NCBI GenBank assembly: GCA_020433835.1
Contig: JAGRBY010000025.1
Coordinates: forward strand, 1 to 26,903
DNA: 26,903 bases
Reading direction: 5' to 3'
Origin: Anaerolineae bacterium
Lineage (GTDB): Bacteria; Chloroflexota; Anaerolineae; 4572-78; J111
Below the pieces are notes generated by a model, which saw only the letters and a program-made list of their open reading frames with translations, ran no database searches and was not told where the DNA came from. Each line of letters starts with the position of its first letter. The first letter of the stretch is position 1. Below are positions 15,701 to 24,746 of the stretch, one piece after another. A program made the translations under genes and the position numbers.

Positions 15701-18675
15701 TAGCCGGCCTAGCACAGCAGTGTTTTGCGGCCTTTCAGCAACAGCCGCAGGCTCGCTATACCCTGTGTCTTATGGGCCAAACCAAAGGTGAGCTAGAGCA
15801 AGAAATAGCGCTCGCGTTAAAGGGGTTGCCAAAAGCCTTTGAGCAGAGCATGGAGTGGAAGACACCACGCGGCAGCTACTTTACATCTAAACCATTAGGT
15901 CCACAGGCCGATATCGCCTTTGTTTATCCCGGCGCATTTACAGCTTACGTTGGGCTAGGCCGTAATCTTTATCACTTGTTCCCCAAACTTTACACGAAAA
16001 GTGCAGAATTGGTGGCTGATATGAGCTTGGGTATCGACCAATACTTTTACCCCAGAAGTTTACAGCGTTTATCGGCCAGACAGCTTGAAGAAATCGAAAT
16101 CCAACTGACCAACGATGCCCCGGCCATGCTCAAAGCCGGCACTGCCGCAGCCCTCATGTACACATGTGTTTTAAGAGAATACTTTAACGTGCAGCCCAAA
16201 TCGGCCTTTGGCTATAGTTTGGGCGAATTTAGTATGCTCATCGCCCTGGATATTTGGAGAAATGCAGACAAATTCTGCACCGATCTGGTCGACTCACCGC
16301 TCTTTAATACCCGGCTCTCCGGCCCTAAAAATGCTGTACGCGACTACTGGGGCTTATCGCCTGACACCGTGTCAGATGGCGATTTATGGGAAACCTACGC
16401 ACTTTTAGCTCCAGAAGCTGAAGTTGCCGAGGCGTTGAAAAAAACCGAGCGCGTTTATTTAACCCACATCAACACCCCTACCGAAGTTATTATCGCCGGT
16501 GAGCGCCAAAAATGCATCGAAGTGATCAAAGCCCTCCAATGCGATTCTTTCCGAGCGCCCTTTAACGAGGTTCTCCATTGCGAGGTTATGCGCTCTGAGT
16601 ATGACGCTTTTGTCGATCTGCTGACTTTGCCCATAGAAACAGTACCATCGGTCAACCTCTACTCTGCGGCTGAGTACACGCCCATTACGCTTGATTCAGA
16701 ATCAGTCGGTCACAATATCGCTCAAGCTCTATGCCAACCACTCGACTTTCCTCGACTTATTCATCACGTTTATGACGAAGGAGCCAGAATATTTATTGAG
16801 TTAGGCCCAGGCGGCACGTGCTCACGTTGGATTGAGGAAACATTAAGAGGCAAAGATTTTGTGGCCGTGCCCACCAGCCGACGAGGATTAGACGATTTTG
16901 CCGCTATTCTTAAAGTCATTGCCAGGCTTGTCAGCCATGGAATTCCGGTCGATCTGTCTATACTTTACAAACAAACGGAAGATAATATCTCAACCGGAAA
17001 GTCGTTGATTAAAACGGTTACGCTGGGTGGACGTCCTACCGCCGAAATCATTTTGACTGACGATAATAAAAAGCAATTTGCCCATCCAGCCGTAGCAGCG
17101 CCTGCTAAAAATATAACCCACAATTATCAAACACAAGCAGCACCTCAAGAGAAACAGCAGGCCGTAGTCGTTACAAATCAGTCTCTTGCTCAACCGTCTC
17201 AGCAAATAACAAACGGGCATACAATTGGTCTGCCGAATAATCGATACCACAAGTTACTCAGTCAAAACCGGGAATTAACGGCCAAAGCCCACTCTACTTT
17301 CCTGGAAACAAGACGTACATCTCTCCAACAGATGGCAGAAATATTAAAACAGCAAATTAACGCCTCGCACCATGTATTGCAAGACAAAACTTTTGGGCAG
17401 CGGAATTTACAGCCTACGATATCAGACGCAAATAAACGTTTCCTGACTTCTACCGTTACAAAACAAGAACGCGTAAAATCCAAGCCGGCCTTATTTAATG
17501 AAGCCGATATGCTTGAATTTGCCGAAGGGCAGATTGGCAAAGTCTTCGGACCCGACTACGCGGTGATCGACTCCTATACCCGTCGAGTTCGATTACCAGC
17601 CCCGCCCTATCTCTTTGCCAGCCGTATCACAAAACTGGACGCCGTGCGAGGTCGGTACGAACCTTGCTCAATTGAAACTGAATACGATATTCCCTACAAC
17701 ACCTGGCACACGATCGATGGTCAACTTCTTAGTACGGTTGCCATTGAAGCCTCGCACGCTAACATGCTCCTTATCAGCTATCTTGGTATTGATTTTGAAA
17801 ATAAAGGACAGCGGGTTTACCGTGCGCTCGATGGCTATATCACTTTTTTGGATGAACTACCGCGGGCAGGCCAAACGTTGCGCTGCGTTGTAAAAATTAC
17901 TTCGTTTGTAAAAAGTGGTGACATTCTTATATTTTTCTATGACTATGACTGTTTTGTTGATAATAAAAAGCTGCTAAAAATGAAAGGTGGAGCTGGTTTC
18001 TTTTCGGATAAAGATTTGAGTAAAGCCAAGGGCATGTCCGTTGGGCAAAGTAAGCTTAATAAAAAGACAATTGAGAAACACTATTTTGAACCGCCGAAAA
18101 GATGTACAAAAACCACATTTCATCACACCGACCTTCTCCATTTAGGTAATGGACATATCGCCGACTGTTTTGGGTCTCATTACGCTCAAAATGGCTTAAA
18201 TCCCTCACTCAAATTACCTGAGTCCGACCGGCTCATGATCGACCGAGTTACGTCCATTGATCCTACCGGTGGTGATTGGGGTTTAGGCTCGGCTATAGCT
18301 GAAAAATCGCTTAATCCGGCGGCTTGGTTCTTTAATTGTCATTTCAAAAATGATCTATGTTTACCCGGCACCTTGGCCGGCGAAGGTTGTGTTCAACTTT
18401 TGCAGTTTTACATCTTATATCTAGGCTTGCAGTCGGGTACGACCCAGGCTCGATTTCAACCCATTCCCGGTTTAGAGCTGGTCGCGCATAGCCGGGGCCA
18501 ACTAACGCCAACGCAAGGGACATTAACGTTCCGTCTTGAAGCCACTGAGATCGGAATATCGCCTCACCCTTATGTCATTGCTAATGTTGATGTCATTTTT
18601 GCCAAAAAAGTAATCGCAAGAATTAAGGATTTAGGCCTGCAATTATCAGATAAATCAGAGAAGGTTAAAGCATGA
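12781..18675 (+). CDS. pfaC: PfaC/HglC-HglD-type synthase, KS-CLF-AT-DH
   Basis: A 1964-residue partner of the PfaA-type protein. KS about 1-453 has C199 in DAACASS, H334 in ECHATGT and H371. The second KS-like domain, about 467-926, is a chain-length factor: the cysteine position is E668 and the HGTGT histidine is F808, while H847 is kept. AT about 1043-1370 has S1146 in GYSLGE and H1266. A Pro/Gln-rich linker contains one helical segment (about 1491-1531) like those of the PfaA-type protein. The FabA-like double-hotdog DH, about 1576-1955, has H1854 and E1868 at the 14-residue spacing of FabA H70/D84. The order matches myxobacterial Pfa3 without its second DH and acyltransferase, or a fusion of cyanobacterial HglC and HglD. 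Its stop overlaps the next start (ATGA), suggesting translational coupling. The ribosome binding site before its own ATG is weak. Confidence 0.9.
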   Translation: MTKIAIIGLSCLFPDAQTPEQFWHNLVHEKSAIAPATAEQLGVDPAIFYDPVKGKSDKTYYWRGGYIRDFTFDPHGYKLSPHILSQFDNLFQWSLYVARESLRDSGYLNNNATLAKCGVILGNLSFPTKSSYQLIAPIYEHPVEAALQKLLNQPNFKFRSLPRFESAATQNAFISGYPAAVVAQGLGLGGINFSLDAACASSLYAIKLACQYLSSHKADMMLAGGISGADSLFLSTGFANFQAYPDNGKSYPLDSNSGGLTTGEGAGMLVLKRYEEALQDGDQILSVICGGGLSNDGYGTHTLVPNPKGQMLAFERAYSSTGLDPKTVSYIECHATGTPVGDIVEINSMDSFFGRYQTGPLIGSVKSNLGHLLTTAGMAGVIKVVLSMQHELLPATIGITEPLGSGNRFVNNENVVCKALPWPVKAATKRAGVSAFGFGGTNAHLILEQPAEHFDTTDKTATPTPSLKMAIVGMEAFFGPCDSLASFDQTIYDGLQQFTDLPPQRWKGVDGQPDFLETYGFQNGKVPSGAYIKDFQIDALRSKIPPNELESLNPQQLLMLKVANKALHDAQISQGSNVAVIIAMGIELSLHRFLARYRVGWQIKEGLAEANIVLSPDKLAALEAIAKESIHPPIHTGEYISIIGNIAASRISSLWDFSGPAFTLSAEENSVFKALEIAQLLLAEGDVDAVVVGAVDLAGGAENVLLRNQINQINNGSITLSCGQKNNGWAIGEGAGAIVLKSHAQAISEEIRIYAVIDEVSILQEPPHFEADGSLLPTPSAETINRACRQAFSATAISATDVGYLELFGSGIEGQDEAEIEGILQAYQTSNRDLRCAMGSVKANIGHTYAASGMASLIKTALCLHHRYIPATPGWAVPKQPNVWMNSPFYVATESKPWFAKEGTAGRIAAISSIGLDGAVAHVLLSEDSHGQEQISPYLTETPLQLIPIAANNQSSLVTKLQGLQQTLISTRSLAGLAQQCFAAFQQQPQARYTLCLMGQTKGELEQEIALALKGLPKAFEQSMEWKTPRGSYFTSKPLGPQADIAFVYPGAFTAYVGLGRNLYHLFPKLYTKSAELVADMSLGIDQYFYPRSLQRLSARQLEEIEIQLTNDAPAMLKAGTAAALMYTCVLREYFNVQPKSAFGYSLGEFSMLIALDIWRNADKFCTDLVDSPLFNTRLSGPKNAVRDYWGLSPDTVSDGDLWETYALLAPEAEVAEALKKTERVYLTHINTPTEVIIAGERQKCIEVIKALQCDSFRAPFNEVLHCEVMRSEYDAFVDLLTLPIETVPSVNLYSAAEYTPITLDSESVGHNIAQALCQPLDFPRLIHHVYDEGARIFIELGPGGTCSRWIEETLRGKDFVAVPTSRRGLDDFAAILKVIARLVSHGIPVDLSILYKQTEDNISTGKSLIKTVTLGGRPTAEIILTDDNKKQFAHPAVAAPAKNITHNYQTQAAPQEKQQAVVVTNQSLAQPSQQITNGHTIGLPNNRYHKLLSQNRELTAKAHSTFLETRRTSLQQMAEILKQQINASHHVLQDKTFGQRNLQPTISDANKRFLTSTVTKQERVKSKPALFNEADMLEFAEGQIGKVFGPDYAVIDSYTRRVRLPAPPYLFASRITKLDAVRGRYEPCSIETEYDIPYNTWHTIDGQLLSTVAIEASHANMLLISYLGIDFENKGQRVYRALDGYITFLDELPRAGQTLRCVVKITSFVKSGDILIFFYDYDCFVDNKKLLKMKGGAGFFSDKDLSKAKGMSVGQSKLNKKTIEKHYFEPPKRCTKTTFHHTDLLHLGNGHIADCFGSHYAQNGLNPSLKLPESDRLMIDRVTSIDPTGGDWGLGSAIAEKSLNPAAWFFNCHFKNDLCLPGTLAGEGCVQLLQFYILYLGLQSGTTQARFQPIPGLELVAHSRGQLTPTQGTLTFRLEATEIGISPHPYVIANVDVIFAKKVIARIKDLGLQLSDKSEKVKA

Positions 18676-20696
18676 TGTCGAATAAAAACGGTTTGAATTT
18701 TCTTGGTACTGATCATAGTCGCTTGACCTGGCAAGGTCCGGTCGAAGCTATTGTTTTTGATAGCGCTGCCTTTAAAGACATATTGCTCAATTTGAGCCAG
18801 CTCTGCTTTGTTGTTAAAAGCGGCAATCAAATGGGATTAACAACAGCAGGTCGACTTTGTACAGATGACATCGACACCACCGATGCAGTTGATGTGTTGG
18901 CTATTGTGCCACCTTTAACGCCTAACCAGTTAGGTGATGCTGCCTTTTGTACCCACCACGGGGTAAAGATGGCTTATTCCAGCGGAGCCATGGCCAACGG
19001 CATTGCCAGCGAGGAGGTTGTTATCAGTATGGGTCAAGCACAACTCTTGGCCTCATTTGGAGCAGCCGGTCTGCCACCCGCACGCCTCAAAGCGGCTATC
19101 GAGCGTATTAAATCCGCTTTACCCCATGGCCCTTACGCCTTTAACCTTATCCACAGCCCCAGTGAAGAAGCGCTCGAACAGAATGCCGTCGAGATGTACC
19201 TTGACCATGGTATTTCGACGATTGAAGCATCGGCCTTTCTCGATTTAACACCCCACGTGGTACGCTATCGCGCAGCCGGACTAGCCCTTAATGCGCATAA
19301 TGAAATTGAAATCAACCATAAAATTATTGCCAAACTTTCACGTCGAGAAGTTGCCACCAAGTTTATGGAACCGGCTCCGGCCAAAATTTTAGGCCCGTTG
19401 GTTCAGCAAGGCCTTATCACCGAACTCCAAGCAAATTTGGCGCAAAAAGTATCGATGGCCGATGATATTACCGTCGAAGCCGACTCCGGAGGCCACACCG
19501 ATAACCAACCGCTGGTTGGTTTACTGCCCGCTATTCTGGCTCTTCGCGACGAGATTCAGGCCAAATACAATTATCCGAACCCCATCCGCGTGGGAGCCGC
19601 CGGAGGCATCAGCACCCCGGCCTCCGCTTTGGGTGCATTTATGATGGGCGCAGCTTACGTGGTCAGCGGTTCGGTCAACCAATCTTGTCTGGAAGCTAAT
19701 GCTTCGCCTCACACCAAAAATCTTCTGGCGCAGGCTGATATGGCCGATGTAATTATGGCTCCGGCCGCTGATATGTTTGAGATGGGAGTCAAAGTTCAGG
19801 TTCTCAAACGGGGTACGCTTTTCCCCATGCGAGCACAAAAACTGTTTGATATCTACAAAAGCTGCGATTCTATTGAAGATATTCCCGCCACTGAACGAGA
19901 CAAACTGGAAAAACAGATTTTCAAACGCAGCTTAGAATCAGTTTGGAACGATACTGTCGCCTATTTTAACGAACGCGATCCTGACCAAATTAGCCGGGCC
20001 GCCAACAATTCTAAACGCAAAATGGCCCTCATCTTCCGCTGGTATTTAGGCCTATCCTCAAATTGGTCTAACACCGGCGAAGCGGGACGCGAGATTGATT
20101 ACCAAATCTGGTGCGGCCCCTCAATGGGTGCCTTCAATGCCTGGGTCAAAGGCACCTATCTAGAAGATGCTAGCCAGCGCCGGGTGGTTGATGTAGCCCA
20201 TCACATTATGACCGGTGCAGCTTATTTATATCGCCTCAACACGCTCAAAGTTCTAGGCATTGAAATACCCGCCAGCATATGGCGCTATGAACCGACACCA
20301 TTCGAGCAACCATCATCCACTGTGGAGCCGACCTTACCTTTAACTAAAACTCCGCAACCACAAGAATTAGCAACGAAGGTCATCGAGCCAATGGCGGCAA
20401 CTTCAAAATCGATTAAACGCGTTGAAGAAATTCAAGATTGGCTGGTTGAGCATTTAGCAGACCGCCTAAAAGTAAGTATTGATGAGATTGATATTCGCGA
20501 ACCTTTTAGCAGTTATGATCTTAGCTCGGCCCAGGTTTTGGTCTTGGCGGGGAAGTTGGAAGAGTGGCTTGAATGCCAGCTCTCGCCCACGTTATTATGG
20601 AATTATCCAACTATTGAAGCCCTTGCAGACCGTTTAGCCGAAGAAACTGACTTTTCAAAATTAGCTGTAGAAGCAGGCACAAACGAAGGAGCATAA
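18672..20696 (+). CDS. pfaD: PfaD-type enoyl reductase fused to a C-terminal ACP
   Basis: The first 540 or so residues are a PfaD flavin-dependent enoyl reductase of the nitronate monooxygenase-like TIM-barrel family. Landmarks are VEADSGGHTDN (H275), GAAGGISTP and the C-terminal block RWYLGLSSNWSNTGEAGREIDYQIWCGPSMGAFN (given here in pieces only for its key residues W, G, E and C). It should reduce enoyl-ACP double bonds in trans for the synthases on either side. After a Pro/Thr linker, about 575-660 is a carrier domain: SYDLSSAQVLVLAGKLEEWL, S619 at the phosphopantetheine position (Asp before it replaced by S618), then SPTLLWNYPTIEALA. That ending resembles ACPs used with fatty acyl-AMP ligases or type I PKSs. 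Known PfaD proteins stop before this domain. The start overlaps the upstream stop by four bases. Confidence 0.88.
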   Translation: MMSNKNGLNFLGTDHSRLTWQGPVEAIVFDSAAFKDILLNLSQLCFVVKSGNQMGLTTAGRLCTDDIDTTDAVDVLAIVPPLTPNQLGDAAFCTHHGVKMAYSSGAMANGIASEEVVISMGQAQLLASFGAAGLPPARLKAAIERIKSALPHGPYAFNLIHSPSEEALEQNAVEMYLDHGISTIEASAFLDLTPHVVRYRAAGLALNAHNEIEINHKIIAKLSRREVATKFMEPAPAKILGPLVQQGLITELQANLAQKVSMADDITVEADSGGHTDNQPLVGLLPAILALRDEIQAKYNYPNPIRVGAAGGISTPASALGAFMMGAAYVVSGSVNQSCLEANASPHTKNLLAQADMADVIMAPAADMFEMGVKVQVLKRGTLFPMRAQKLFDIYKSCDSIEDIPATERDKLEKQIFKRSLESVWNDTVAYFNERDPDQISRAANNSKRKMALIFRWYLGLSSNWSNTGEAGREIDYQIWCGPSMGAFNAWVKGTYLEDASQRRVVDVAHHIMTGAAYLYRLNTLKVLGIEIPASIWRYEPTPFEQPSSTVEPTLPLTKTPQPQELATKVIEPMAATSKSIKRVEEIQDWLVEHLADRLKVSIDEIDIREPFSSYDLSSAQVLVLAGKLEEWLECQLSPTLLWNYPTIEALADRLAEETDFSKLAVEAGTNEGA

Positions 20697-20699
20697 CGT

Positions 20700-23600
20700 A
20701 TGGAACCAATTGCCATCATTGGAATTGGCTGCCGTTTTCCGGGAGCTAAAAATCCGGAGGCTTACTGGAAACTTTTACGAAACGGCGTCGATGCAATTCG
20801 TGAAGTTCCTAAAGACCGTTGGGATATCGACTCCTTTTATCACCCGGATCTAACCGAACCGGGCAAAATGAATACGCGCTGGTCGGGTTTTTTGGATCAA
20901 ATTGATCAGTTTGATGCGCACTTTTTTGGAATATCACCGCGCGAGGCGTCAAGCTTAGATCCACAGCAACGGCTGCTGTTGGAAGTTGCATGGGAAGCTT
21001 TAGAAGATGCCGGTCAGGTTCTTGACGAGTTAGCCAATACACCCACCGGTGTATTCGTTGGCATCTCTAGCACAGATTATCAACGTCAAGTGAATAACCC
21101 CGAATTGATCGATGCCTATATTGGAACCGGAAATTTATTTAGCATCGCAGCCGGACGCATCTCCTATCTGTTTAATTTGCGGGGACCAAATTTGGCTGTC
21201 GACACAGCCTGCTCCTCGTCACTGTTGGCGGTACATTTGGCCTGCCAAAGTCTACAAAACGGCGAATCAACGCTGGCTCTAGCGGGGGGCGTTAACGTCA
21301 TCCTGTCGCCCAGCAGCACTATTGTGCTCTCAAAACTGTCGGCGCTCTCGCCCGATGGGCGCTGTAAAACGTTTGATGCCAAAGCTAACGGCTATGTGCG
21401 CGGCGAGGGCGCGGGTATGGTTGTCCTCAAACGCTTATCAGATGCCATAAAAGACAAAGACCCGATTTATGCTGTCATTCGCGGCAGTGCCGTTAACCAC
21501 GACGGACGCAGCAATGGCTTAACCGCTCCCAACGGACCGTCTCAAGAAGCGCTCATTCGTCAGGCTTTGAAAAATGCCGGAGTAACGCCGGCAGACGTAA
21601 GCTATATCGAAGCGCACGGCACCGGCACGCCGCTCGGTGACCCTATAGAGGTTATGGCGTTAGGCAACGTACTGTCAGAGAATCGTTCAGCGGACTCGTA
21701 TTGTGCGCTTGGTTCGGTAAAAACCAATATTGGTCACCTTGAAGCCGCAGCCGGAATTGCCAGTTTGGTCAAGGTTGCCCTGGCGATAAAGCATCGCGAA
21801 ATTCCGCCAAGCCTTCATTTTAATGAACCTAATCCTTATATTCCCTTTGATCGCTTGCCGTTACGGGTACAGCACCGATTGGGAACCTGGACCAATGGCT
21901 CTGTCCCCATCGTCGCCGGTATTAGCTCATTTGGTTTCTCAGGGACAAATGTCCACACCATTTTGTCAAATGCACCGACGCCATCAACACCACCGCGTGC
22001 GTACCACCCTTTTATGGCCAGCAACCCTCAAATACTTCCTTTGTCGGCCCGCAGTGAGCAAGGGTTACGTTCGTTAGCGCATGAATATCGCGATTTTCTC
22101 GTGATGCAAGGGCCAAATGGAACTACATCGCTGCAAGATATGTGTTACACAGCCGGTGTACGCCGGTCTCATCACGATTATCGGCTGGCCTTAGTTTTTG
22201 AAGATTGGGCCGAAATTGTTGATCAGCTAGAATGTTATGTCCAGAAGGAAAGCGGAGCTGGGATTTTTAGTGGACGCAAACATCCTAGCCGTCGTCCCAA
22301 ATTGGTTTTTGTCTTTGCCGGGCAAGGTCCCCAATGGTGGGCGATGGGGCGCGAACTGTTGAGCCAAGAACCGCTGTTTCGCGCTACAATCGAGCAAATC
22401 GATCAACTCCTGCGCGAGAAGGCTGGAGCCGATTGGTCGTTGGTAACGGAGTTAACGGCCAAAGAGGCTGAGTCACGGCTTGATCAGACAGAAATTGCTC
22501 AACCGGCTATTTTTGCGCTGCAAGTGGCTCTGGCTGCATTATGGCGCAGCTGGGATATTGAACCGGATGCGGTTGTTGGACACAGCATGGGCGAAGTGGC
22601 TGCTGCTTATATTTCCGGCGGTCTACCCCTCTCCACTGCGGTTCAGATCATTTACCATCGCGGCCGTCTGATGCAGCGGGCAACCGGCCAGGGTAAGATG
22701 GCAGCGGTTGATTTGCCCGTAAGCGAAACGAAACGGATTTTAGCCGGTTACGAAGATCGTCTCTCCATCGCGGCTATCAATGGTCCGTCCTCTACGGTGA
22801 TTGCCGGTGAAGAAGCCGCCTTAGACATGGTTATGCAGTCGCTTGAGAAGGAAAATGTGTTTGTGCGTAAGCTGCCGGTCAACTATGCCTTTCATAGTCC
22901 TCAAATGGAGCCGTTTTTAGATGAGTTGGAAGAGGTGCTCCACGGTATCGACTTTCGACATCCGGCGCTGCCGTTGTTTTCTACGGTTACGGGCCAACTG
23001 CTCAATGGCCACAATCTGGATGCCGGTTACTGGCGTAAAAACGTTCGAGAACCCATTCGTTTTGCCGATGCGATTGAGGGGTTAATCACAGCCGGTCACA
23101 ACATCTTTTTGGAAATTAGCCCGCATCCGGTTTTGGGCGGAGCAATTTCACAAGTGTTCCATCAAGTAGAACGACAAGGGGTTATTTTGCCATCCCTTCG
23201 ACGCGGTGAGAAAGAGCAGCGCACCATGCTCAATGCTATGGGAACCCTCTATAGCGTCGGTTATCCAATTGAATGGAGCCGCCTATATCCTGACGGAGGA
23301 CAATGCGTGCCGCTTCCGGCTTACCCCTGGCAGCGCGAACGCTATTGGCTTGAGCATACGGACTCTATGACTGTTGCTCCGGTAGAGGCAGAAGCTACAA
23401 TTTCTACAGCAATGGCAGCGCATCCCTTGCTGGGTTATCGTTTGCCAAATCTGGCTCACCGGCCAAAAGATTATTCATGGGAGATCAAACTTGACCCGCG
23501 ACAGGTCGGCTATTTAGCAGACCACCGAGTACGGGGGTTGATGGTCCTTCCGGCCGCGGCATTTATAGAAATGGCCGTTGCTGCTGCCATTGAGGTTTTT

Positions 23601-24719
23601 GGTGAGGTACCCATAACGCTGGCTGATGTTACCTTTCAGGAGGCTCTATTTATTCCGCCGGGCAAAGCGCGAACGATCCAGATAACTTTATCAGCCCAAA
23701 ATTCCGATCTCATTACATTTCAAATCTTTAGTCTGCCCGTCTTCGCGGAACACGATTCCACAGCCTGGACGCTTCATGCTTCAGGTACCCTTGATCCAAC
23801 TTTATCCGATAACGAACCTCAATCGCCAGAAACAACTGCTGCTGAACCTAGTGAGGCTATTCTAGAACGTTGTTCAACGCAAGTGGCACCGGCAGAGTAT
23901 TACCAAAAGCTTCACGAGCGTGGATTAGAATATGGGTCGTTGTTCCAGGGCATCGACCAATTGTGGCGACGTGATGGAGAGGCACTAGGACGGGTTCAGT
24001 TGCCCGATGCGCTTCGTGCCGAATTCGAGCAATACCATCTTCATCCGGCTCTGCTGGATGCCGGCTTACAAACGCTAGGCCTAAGCTTATCGAGCAATGG
24101 CAACCATGCAAACACAACGGCTATCTACATTCCCACCGGCCTGGAGAGTGTGCATATCTATCAACCTCTGCCTTCCACCTTATGGAGCCACGCCTATCGA
24201 GATGTTGACGCTCAGCAGGCTGATGATTTCTTTACCGGCAATATACACTTTTTAGATGAAGCGGGGCAGCTTGTCGCCAAATTAACCGGCTTTCGATTGC
24301 AGCGGCTGGGTCAAACGACCGAAGCCGCCATTGAAGATATTCGCAGCAATGCCGAATTCGAGCCGGATGTTATTTCAGCTGAGGTTGAGGTAAGTAGCAG
24401 CCAGCCCAGAACTGAAAACACGTCTCAGAATAATGGCGGTTTAACACGTCAGGCAATTTTGAAAGCAGACGAACAAGAGCGCCAGCCTATGTTAGAAGAT
24501 TTTCTCCGCCAGCAGATCGCTAAAACGATGAAACTGACTACGGCAAAAGTGGATATTCACAAGCCTCTTGAGGAGCAAGGATTCGACTCGTTGATGGCTA
24601 TTGAAGTTAAGTATCGAGTTGAAAGTGAACTAGAGATTGAAATACCCGTACGGAACCTGGTTGAAAAACCAACTGTAGCCAGTTTGGCCGGTCAACTAGA
24701 CAAATTACTTTTGGCGTAG
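20700..24719 (+). CDS. Single-module type I polyketide synthase, KS-AT-DH-ACP
   Basis: 1339 residues. KS about 1-426 has C171 in DTACSSS, H306 and H346, the ordinary modular or iterative type I pattern unlike the DAACASS of the two Pfa-type KSs. AT about 534-820 has S629 in GHSMGE and H732 in YAFHS, a motif mixed between malonyl (HAFHS) and methylmalonyl (YASHS) types. DH about 906-1203 has H942 in HRVRGLMVLP, YGSLFQG, and D1120/Q1124 in DAGLQ, so it looks active. ACP about 1265-1335 has S1297 in GFDSL. Only about 60 linker residues lie between DH and ACP, so there is no KR or ER. Any keto group would need reduction in trans, perhaps by the PfaA-type KR and PfaD-type ER. AAGGAG sits 8 bases before the ATG inside the end of the upstream gene. 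Confidence 0.92.
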   Translation: MEPIAIIGIGCRFPGAKNPEAYWKLLRNGVDAIREVPKDRWDIDSFYHPDLTEPGKMNTRWSGFLDQIDQFDAHFFGISPREASSLDPQQRLLLEVAWEALEDAGQVLDELANTPTGVFVGISSTDYQRQVNNPELIDAYIGTGNLFSIAAGRISYLFNLRGPNLAVDTACSSSLLAVHLACQSLQNGESTLALAGGVNVILSPSSTIVLSKLSALSPDGRCKTFDAKANGYVRGEGAGMVVLKRLSDAIKDKDPIYAVIRGSAVNHDGRSNGLTAPNGPSQEALIRQALKNAGVTPADVSYIEAHGTGTPLGDPIEVMALGNVLSENRSADSYCALGSVKTNIGHLEAAAGIASLVKVALAIKHREIPPSLHFNEPNPYIPFDRLPLRVQHRLGTWTNGSVPIVAGISSFGFSGTNVHTILSNAPTPSTPPRAYHPFMASNPQILPLSARSEQGLRSLAHEYRDFLVMQGPNGTTSLQDMCYTAGVRRSHHDYRLALVFEDWAEIVDQLECYVQKESGAGIFSGRKHPSRRPKLVFVFAGQGPQWWAMGRELLSQEPLFRATIEQIDQLLREKAGADWSLVTELTAKEAESRLDQTEIAQPAIFALQVALAALWRSWDIEPDAVVGHSMGEVAAAYISGGLPLSTAVQIIYHRGRLMQRATGQGKMAAVDLPVSETKRILAGYEDRLSIAAINGPSSTVIAGEEAALDMVMQSLEKENVFVRKLPVNYAFHSPQMEPFLDELEEVLHGIDFRHPALPLFSTVTGQLLNGHNLDAGYWRKNVREPIRFADAIEGLITAGHNIFLEISPHPVLGGAISQVFHQVERQGVILPSLRRGEKEQRTMLNAMGTLYSVGYPIEWSRLYPDGGQCVPLPAYPWQRERYWLEHTDSMTVAPVEAEATISTAMAAHPLLGYRLPNLAHRPKDYSWEIKLDPRQVGYLADHRVRGLMVLPAAAFIEMAVAAAIEVFGEVPITLADVTFQEALFIPPGKARTIQITLSAQNSDLITFQIFSLPVFAEHDSTAWTLHASGTLDPTLSDNEPQSPETTAAEPSEAILERCSTQVAPAEYYQKLHERGLEYGSLFQGIDQLWRRDGEALGRVQLPDALRAEFEQYHLHPALLDAGLQTLGLSLSSNGNHANTTAIYIPTGLESVHIYQPLPSTLWSHAYRDVDAQQADDFFTGNIHFLDEAGQLVAKLTGFRLQRLGQTTEAAIEDIRSNAEFEPDVISAEVEVSSSQPRTENTSQNNGGLTRQAILKADEQERQPMLEDFLRQQIAKTMKLTTAKVDIHKPLEEQGFDSLMAIEVKYRVESELEIEIPVRNLVEKPTVASLAGQLDKLLLA

Positions 24720-24746
24720 TTAAAAGTAAACTTCGAGGAAAAATTG

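Noticed and set aside
3914..20696. Standard EPA or DHA synthase
   Set aside because: Only two functional ACPs, one FabA-type DH, an ACP-fused ER and unrelated tailoring genes argue against a standard PUFA product.
12781..24719. Enediyne-type iterative PKS locus
   Set aside because: The KS-AT-ACP-KR-DH-PPTase single protein and the usual enediyne partner genes are absent, and the domain order matches Pfa/Hgl instead.
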